Assembly: GCA_902785575.1 (NCBI GenBank)
Contig: CACZZF010000003.1
Span: forward strand, 62,001 to 126,000
DNA from: an uncultured Bacteroidia bacterium
GTDB taxonomy: Bacteria > Bacteroidota > Bacteroidia > Bacteroidales > UBA932
DNA length: 64,000 nt
Direction: 5' to 3'
The notes beneath the pieces are model-generated. The model did not search any database. It had not been told where the DNA came from and worked only from the letters and a program-made list of their open reading frames with translations. Numbering within the stretch: the first letter of the stretch is position 1; each line of letters begins with the position of its first letter. This document shows positions 61,201 through 64,000 of the stretch, one piece after another. The position numbers and the translations under genes are program-made.

Positions 61201-61436
61201 TCTTGGGTAGCATAACCGATGGAAGAGAACACCAGAGTGGCGCCTGAACGCACTGTAATGGTGTACTTACCATCAAGGTCTGTGACAGCACCGTTGGAGG
61301 TGCCTTTCTCCATGACACTGGCTCCGATCACCCCCTGTCCGGTGTCGTCTGTGACAACACCGACCACCTTGACCTGAGCGGACAAGGTTACGGTCGCGAA
61401 AAGCGCCAGCATGATGGCTAACAGCTTGTGTTTCAT
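58221..61436 (-). CDS. SusC-like TonB-dependent transporter
   Basis: The 1071-residue outer-membrane protein has a signal peptide, a carboxypeptidase-D-like domain (about 22-95, VKVVGVVTDDTGQGVIGASV), a TonB-box-like EVVVVGYGTMKRSDLSGA, a plug with IRVRGQATVNANAEPLYVIDG and a 22-strand barrel ending in a C-terminal Phe (GLNLTF). It imports oligosaccharides with SusD using TonB energy. Only 13 bp separate it from the upstream GH5 gene. Confidence 0.96.
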   Translation of the reverse strand: MKHKLLAIMLALFATVTLSAQVKVVGVVTDDTGQGVIGASVMEKGTSNGAVTDLDGKYTITVRSGATLVFSSIGYATQEIPVGNRTVIDVLLKEDAEFLDEVVVVGYGTMKRSDLSGASVSMREEDLKGSIITNLDQSLQGRAAGVSAVQTSGAPGSSSSIRVRGQATVNANAEPLYVIDGVIVQGGGNSGWDFGLGTLGNGKVSTISPLATINPADIVSMEILKDASATAIYGAQGANGVVLITTKHGKAGDAKFSYDGMFALSRQTSRIDMMNLRQFAEYYNDMVDLGLVDANSWYADPSILGKGTNWQDEVFRTALQHQHQVSAQGGTEKVQYYVSGSYMDQQGTIIGSSFNRISFRSNLDAQLKEWFKLGLNATYAVTNDNIKLADGQEGVIFYSLSTLPDIPVYDIDGNYSTTVREGYTSANPVALAMLDENLLKRQKLTGNVYADLTPIKHFTLRSEVGFDVSNSESTFYKPMVNLGGWQRGNNSMGSQRNGSTYWSIKNYLTYSNTFGKHSVTAMAGQEAWESRWNYLGANNTGLPSDDIHNIKLATGNPTVNSGFGSAAMASFFTRETYNFDDRYLFTYTFRYDGSSNFGPDNRWAPFHSFAGSWRFTNEEFLKDFTNSIGLNSGKIRIGWGQTGNANIGGGAWESGMSKMPTGLGDSQRPANISNTGIHWEKQHQTNLGFDLSFLDSRINLTVDLYRKISSDMLMSMTLPSYMGTQGNGSSALAAPKGNYGTIENKGLEITLDTHPIQTKDFSWNSNFQISFNRNKLVALDGSANANLVGYGQWSDVVSVTEIGESLYNFYGYKVLGVYESLEDIQRSPKAEKYPADGVFNRYTTVWVGDLKFEDVNGDGVINELDRTNIGSPLPKFTYGWTNSFSYKNFDLSIFINGSYGNKVLNYNMMGQGYNGLVHMNSTWTNQHTSIADRAKLVQIDPQKTYADGSWWQDDITNVKVSNSGTMTPRPSIQDPNDNDRLSTRYIEDGSYLRIKNITLGYTFPKKLLTKIKVDNIRLYTNIQNLYTFTKYMGFDPEVGASTQDSSGLTFGVDNGRYPSPMTCSFGLNLTF

Positions 61437-61449
61437 GCTTTACTTGTTT

Positions 61450-62712
61450 TTATTGATATGATTGTGATTGTTTGATTACCTCTATTGTGGTATCAGTTAT
61501 ATATACTCCATTGAGTCCCTGAGCCTCTTGGGCAGGGTCTCCTGTGTAGTCGTCTCCAGTTTCCCACTGAGAGTGGGCAGGGTTGGCGAAACCGCTCCAA
61601 CCCCAGAAATTCAATCCGTCAAGGACATCTCCGACAAGACCAAAGATATGCTTGTAATACTTGTCACGACATGTGGTGGACGCTTCCCTGCTGTCTGAAA
61701 ATCCATCCCTCGGGAAACCGAACTCCTCAACCACGATGGGAAGCCCGAGCCTCTCGGCGAGCTCCACATGCTTTTTTATATAATCATCGGTATTGGCGAT
61801 GGCGGCATCCAAATCCTCAGATAAGCTCTCCGCTTTCGCCCAGCCCCAGTTGTAGGGCCAGATGTGGATTGTCATATAGTCGACTCCAGGGATGGAATTG
61901 ACCTGCTCAAGAAGGACAGGATCGCTCTCGCAGCCCATTAGTCCTTCATTTCCGGTCGATAGAAGATGGTTAGGATCTATCTCCTTAATGATCTTGGCGG
62001 TCTCGGTCATCCAGCCGATGAAACCAGACCTGATCTCAGGATCATCAGAAAAACAACGAGGCTCATTGCCGATCTGCCATGAGAATATCGCGGGATCATC
62101 CTTATAAGGTTTGCCGGTAATCGAGTTAATCCTACCTACAATCGCGCGTACGTGATTAAAGAAGAGTTCCTGTGCTGGCTTTGAAGTCTGGAACTTCCTC
62201 ATCTGCTGCATGAAAGGCCAGTAGCCATCCACCAGCGGGATAAGGGCCTTCTCCCCTGTCGCCCATTCGAGATACTGACCATATCCTCCGGACCACTCCC
62301 AGGAATTGTTAAGATACAAGACAGCCTGCATGTCCCTCTTGCCAAGCTCCACAAGGAAGCGGTCAAGACCTGACAGAAGGGTGTCGTTATACACACCGGG
62401 AGCTGTCTGCAAAGCAGGATCGACACGGGAAAACACACCGTCAGGTCCATCTCCACCCACAAGGACACGGAGATTCTCAAGCCCGAGAGCCTTCAGGGCG
62501 TCCAGTTCTTTGCATAGACGTTCGATATTCCCTCCACGTCCTTCGGAGGCAAGTATGGGACCGTACCAGAAATTGGTGCCCACGAAAGTGTAGGGCTGCC
62601 CATGTCGAAGAAAACGGCCGTCGCTTACACGAGTGAAATCCGCCTCACGCGCGCAAGAGACTAGCATAAAAAATGTGACCGCAAGAGCGATCCTGGAAAA
62701 CGAAAACTTCAT
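61450..62712 (-). CDS. GH5 (subfamily 7-like) beta-mannanase lipoprotein
   Basis: From ATG 62712 the protein has 420 residues with lipobox Cys20 followed by AREAD. The GH5 barrel starts directly (VSDGRFLRHGQPYTFVGTNFWYG), with catalytic Glu217 in WQIGNEPRC and Glu330 in VVEEFGF. This wording is that of subfamily 7 mannanases. It is the first gene after the operon promoter and before SusC, an uncommon place for an endo-enzyme in a utilisation locus. A TTG eight codons upstream is rejected because it would extend the signal peptide and overlaps the leader. Confidence 0.92.
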   Translation of the reverse strand: MKFSFSRIALAVTFFMLVSCAREADFTRVSDGRFLRHGQPYTFVGTNFWYGPILASEGRGGNIERLCKELDALKALGLENLRVLVGGDGPDGVFSRVDPALQTAPGVYNDTLLSGLDRFLVELGKRDMQAVLYLNNSWEWSGGYGQYLEWATGEKALIPLVDGYWPFMQQMRKFQTSKPAQELFFNHVRAIVGRINSITGKPYKDDPAIFSWQIGNEPRCFSDDPEIRSGFIGWMTETAKIIKEIDPNHLLSTGNEGLMGCESDPVLLEQVNSIPGVDYMTIHIWPYNWGWAKAESLSEDLDAAIANTDDYIKKHVELAERLGLPIVVEEFGFPRDGFSDSREASTTCRDKYYKHIFGLVGDVLDGLNFWGWSGFANPAHSQWETGDDYTGDPAQEAQGLNGVYITDTTIEVIKQSQSYQ

Positions 62713-62750
62713 GTTGGCCAAACATAATAGTGTCAATCGCGAAATTATTT

Positions 62751-62774
62751 GTATTCGTTTGTGAGTACAAATAC
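62751..62774. promoter_or_regulatory. 24-bp palindrome at the mannan operon start site
   Basis: GTATTCGT and ACAAATAC form inverted arms (one mismatch) around 8 bases. The block overlaps the last base of the -7 box and the expected transcription start of the GH5-SusC operon, so a repressor or other DNA-binding protein could act here. Confidence 0.45.
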
Positions 62775-62801
62775 AAAATTAGCATAATATGATACTATTT
62801 T
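62774..62801 (-). promoter_or_regulatory. mannan operon promoter with AAAATAGTATCA motif
   Basis: On the minus strand AAAATAGTATCA (62801-62790) is followed after exactly 8 bp by TAATTTTG (62781-62774), a -7 box. No TTTG lies at -33. The ATG is 61 bp further on. The same 12-mer with the same spacing lies before the AraC gene. Confidence 0.65.
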
Positions 62802-62806
62802 GACCG

Positions 62807-63691
62807 CTAAACGAAGATGCGTGTTTTCTTGAACAAGGTACGGAAATCCCGTGGGGTATATTCCCTCTTCGCCTTGAACAAACGGTTGAAATTGGAAAGG
62901 TTGTTAAAACCGCAACTATAGCATATCTCAGAGATGCTATTTGTCGTGTCCACAAGCATGCGGGCGGCATTGCCAAGACGTATGTCAATGATATAATCAC
63001 TCAGCGCCCGGCCGGTCCGAAGATGGAAGAACCGGCTGAAAGCCGAAGGAGACATCCCGACAAGGGAAGAGAGCATCCCGAGGCTGAGATCCTCGGCGTA
63101 ATGGTCATTAATGTACTGCTTGACTTTCATCACCCTACGGCTCTCCTTATCCCTGACGGCACGGGCAAAGGAGCTGCTTGCCAAGATCCTGGAATCCTCG
63201 GCCCTGGACAGCTCATAGATGATTTTCATGAAGTGGAGATACTGGTCAAATGGCTCTGTGTCAGACGAAAGGTTATCCAGCAGTGAATACACTTTCATGA
63301 TTGTCTTTACCGAGAATGTCAGCCCATGGCCAGCCTTGGAGAGCATCTTGCTGATGGAAGAGAACTGGCTCTTATTCAATAAGATATCAGGGAAAATATC
63401 AGGAGAGAACTGGATCGTGATCTCGCGCACATCCGGCTCGACGCAGCTTCCCTGCTCCCAAGCGTGCTCAAGCTCATTGCCGGCGACTAATGTCAACTCA
63501 TAAGGGCCGATCTCCTCGACACTGTCCCCGACAACCCGACGGACTCCCTGGCCATTCTCTATGAAATTGAGCTCATAGTCCCGATGCGAGTGCAGGGGGA
63601 AAAGAAACTCGGACTTGTGACGCTCCACGATATACAGGCAATCTTTGTCCGTAATGGGGGTGATTTCTTTCAGTACGGTATTAGTCGGCAT
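62807..63691 (-). CDS. AraC-family transcriptional regulator of the mannan locus
   Basis: The 294-residue protein has an N-terminal cupin-like sensor domain (about 20-100, HSHRDYELNFIENGQG) and a C-terminal pair of helix-turn-helix motifs (DLSLGMLSSLVGMSPSAFSRFF and NSISEICYSCGFNNLSNFNRLF) ending in the AraC consensus PRDFR. It is not a hybrid two-component or SusR protein, so it probably senses a soluble sugar in the cytoplasm. It lies 94 bp upstream of the operon on the same strand, and its promoter shares the AAAATAGTATCA motif, suggesting common control. Confidence 0.9.
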   Translation of the reverse strand: MPTNTVLKEITPITDKDCLYIVERHKSEFLFPLHSHRDYELNFIENGQGVRRVVGDSVEEIGPYELTLVAGNELEHAWEQGSCVEPDVREITIQFSPDIFPDILLNKSQFSSISKMLSKAGHGLTFSVKTIMKVYSLLDNLSSDTEPFDQYLHFMKIIYELSRAEDSRILASSSFARAVRDKESRRVMKVKQYINDHYAEDLSLGMLSSLVGMSPSAFSRFFHLRTGRALSDYIIDIRLGNAARMLVDTTNSISEICYSCGFNNLSNFNRLFKAKREYTPRDFRTLFKKTRIFV

Positions 63692-63694
63692 GCG

Positions 63695-63722
63695 CGAATA
63701 TAAGAAATTTTGATACTATTTT
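63695..63722 (-). promoter_or_regulatory. AraC gene promoter with AAAATAGTATCA motif
   Basis: AAAATAGTATCA (63722-63711) is followed after 8 bp by TATATTCG (63702-63695), one base off TAnnTTTG. This box ends 3 bp from the ATG at 63691, so the mRNA would be nearly leaderless. Confidence 0.55.
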
Positions 63723-63754
63723 CACAAGTGTCGAGTAAGTTATGGAAGTATTAG

Positions 63755-63762
63755 TATATTTG
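63755..63762 (+). promoter_or_regulatory. -7 box for the DMT transporter gene
   Basis: TATATTTG fits TAnnTTTG and lies 19 bp before the ATG at 63782. No TTTG is found 19-21 bp upstream. Confidence 0.5.
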
Positions 63763-63781
63763 CACGCTTTTAGCGCTTGAT

Positions 63782-64000
63782 ATGAACCATCTCGGTGAAA
63801 TACTCTCATTGATCGTAGCGGTGTCCTGGACCTTCTCGGCATGGTATGCCGACAAGGCGAGCAGGCGGATAGGGTCGATGGAGACCAATGTGATCCGTCT
63901 TGTTCTGGCCACATTATTCCTTTCCATCTTGCTCTGGGTGACAATTGGACGCCCTTTCCCGGTCCATGCGGACTGGAAAGCCTGGCTCTGGCTCGGCCTT
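63782..64000 (+). CDS. DMT/EamA-family transporter (partial, 5' end)
   Basis: The first 73 codons are present and run off the window. The start MNHLGEILSLIVAVSWTFSAW, followed by a charged turn (DKASRRIGSMETN) and a second hydrophobic span (VIRLVLATLFLSILLWVTI), is typical of drug/metabolite transporters with the EamA domain. The substrate cannot be told. It is divergent from the mannan regulator, with 90 bp between the start codons. Confidence 0.75.
   Translation, partial: MNHLGEILSLIVAVSWTFSAWYADKASRRIGSMETNVIRLVLATLFLSILLWVTIGRPFPVHADWKAWLWLGL

Larger units (their letters stand above)
40551..63691 (-). other. beta-mannan polysaccharide utilisation locus
   Basis: Thirteen minus-strand genes run from the AraC regulator to the epimerase. 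Apart from the regulator, all intergenic gaps are 56 bp or less, and several genes overlap. Enzyme content (GH5_7-like, two GH26, GH5 with BACON, GH130, epimerase, GH31, GH3) with SusCD and two glycan-binding lipoproteins points to mannan, probably glucomannan or decorated mannan. The border is the convergent Fic gene on one side and a divergent DMT transporter on the other. Confidence 0.85.

Noticed and set aside
62719-62726. TATGTTTG as the -7 box of the mannan operon
   Set aside because: It matches TAnnTTTG but would start transcription at the ATG itself and lacks the motif shared with the regulator promoter; TAATTTTG at 62774-62781 fits better.
1-64000. Prophage, integrase, toxin-antitoxin pair or rRNA genes
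   Set aside because: No phage structural, integrase or rRNA sequence was seen, and the Fic gene has no adjacent small antitoxin gene; its inhibitory motif is within the protein.

Overview
The window is a chromosomal segment of a Bacteroidales-type bacterium (phylum Bacteroidota). Support: a SusC/SusD pair with lipoprotein glycan-binding proteins and BACON-domain glycosidases; many lipoproteins with an acidic stretch after the lipobox cysteine; promoters of the TTTG-N20-TAnnTTTG form instead of -35/-10 boxes; and characteristic families (TGS-type nucleoside kinase, ResB-CcsA, GH127, Ser-type sulfatase). The genus cannot be fixed from sequence alone; an uncultured gut or rumen lineage of moderate GC is plausible.

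Layout. 1-5017 (+): methionine synthesis (metY 3' end, metF, metH). 5018-5466: terminator, a frameshifted gene remnant and a promoter. 5467-8474 (+): NfnAB-type flavin/Fe-S oxidoreductase plus a PrsW-like membrane protease. 8568-14379 (-): CcsA, ResB, a heterodimeric ABC exporter and RidA. 14433-16781 (-): a four-domain lipoprotein ending in an M64-type protease. 16855-23315 (-): two GH127-family proteins, a nucleoside kinase and a sugar isomerase-like protein. 23423-26839 (+): EttA, an acyltransferase and Upp. 26840-27138: hairpin and MITE-like element. 27139-31121 (+): GH2 glycosidase and FAD oxidoreductase. 31124-33464 (-): AGCS symporter with the shrunken remnant of a tandem paralogue, and an aquaporin. 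33594-39295 (+): ManC, two tRNA-Lys genes, sulfatase, TlpA-like thioredoxin, GPH sugar symporter and a broken GH43-like lipoprotein gene. 39296-40541: an operator-rich promoter and a Fic protein. 40551-63691 (-): a beta-mannan utilisation locus. 63782-64000 (+): start of a DMT transporter.

The mannan locus is the main system. An AraC regulator is followed by a tightly packed 12-gene run: GH5_7-like mannanase, SusC, SusD, two IPT/TIG surface glycan-binding proteins, GH26 and GH5 enzymes with BACON domains, a second GH26 resembling mannobiose-releasing enzymes, GH130 mannosylglucose phosphorylase, GH31 with PA14, GH3, and a mannobiose/cellobiose 2-epimerase. The inferred route is surface cutting of (gluco)mannan, SusCD import, periplasmic trimming to mannobiose, and cytoplasmic epimerisation to mannosylglucose followed by phosphorolysis to mannose-1-phosphate and glucose. 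The GPH symporter could be the inner-membrane importer, and ManC can use mannose-1-phosphate.

The most unusual signals are non-coding or structural: a 12-bp motif placed identically before the -7 boxes of the regulator and of the mannan operon; a four-half-site symmetric operator and 21-bp-spaced AGTAGGRAGAAAA repeats before the Fic gene, the latter copied inside its linker; repeat elements inserted in frame into two enzyme genes; a tandem transporter paralogue collapsed to 155 bp; and a Big2-LRR-thioredoxin-M64 fusion with an atypical HEAGGH site.
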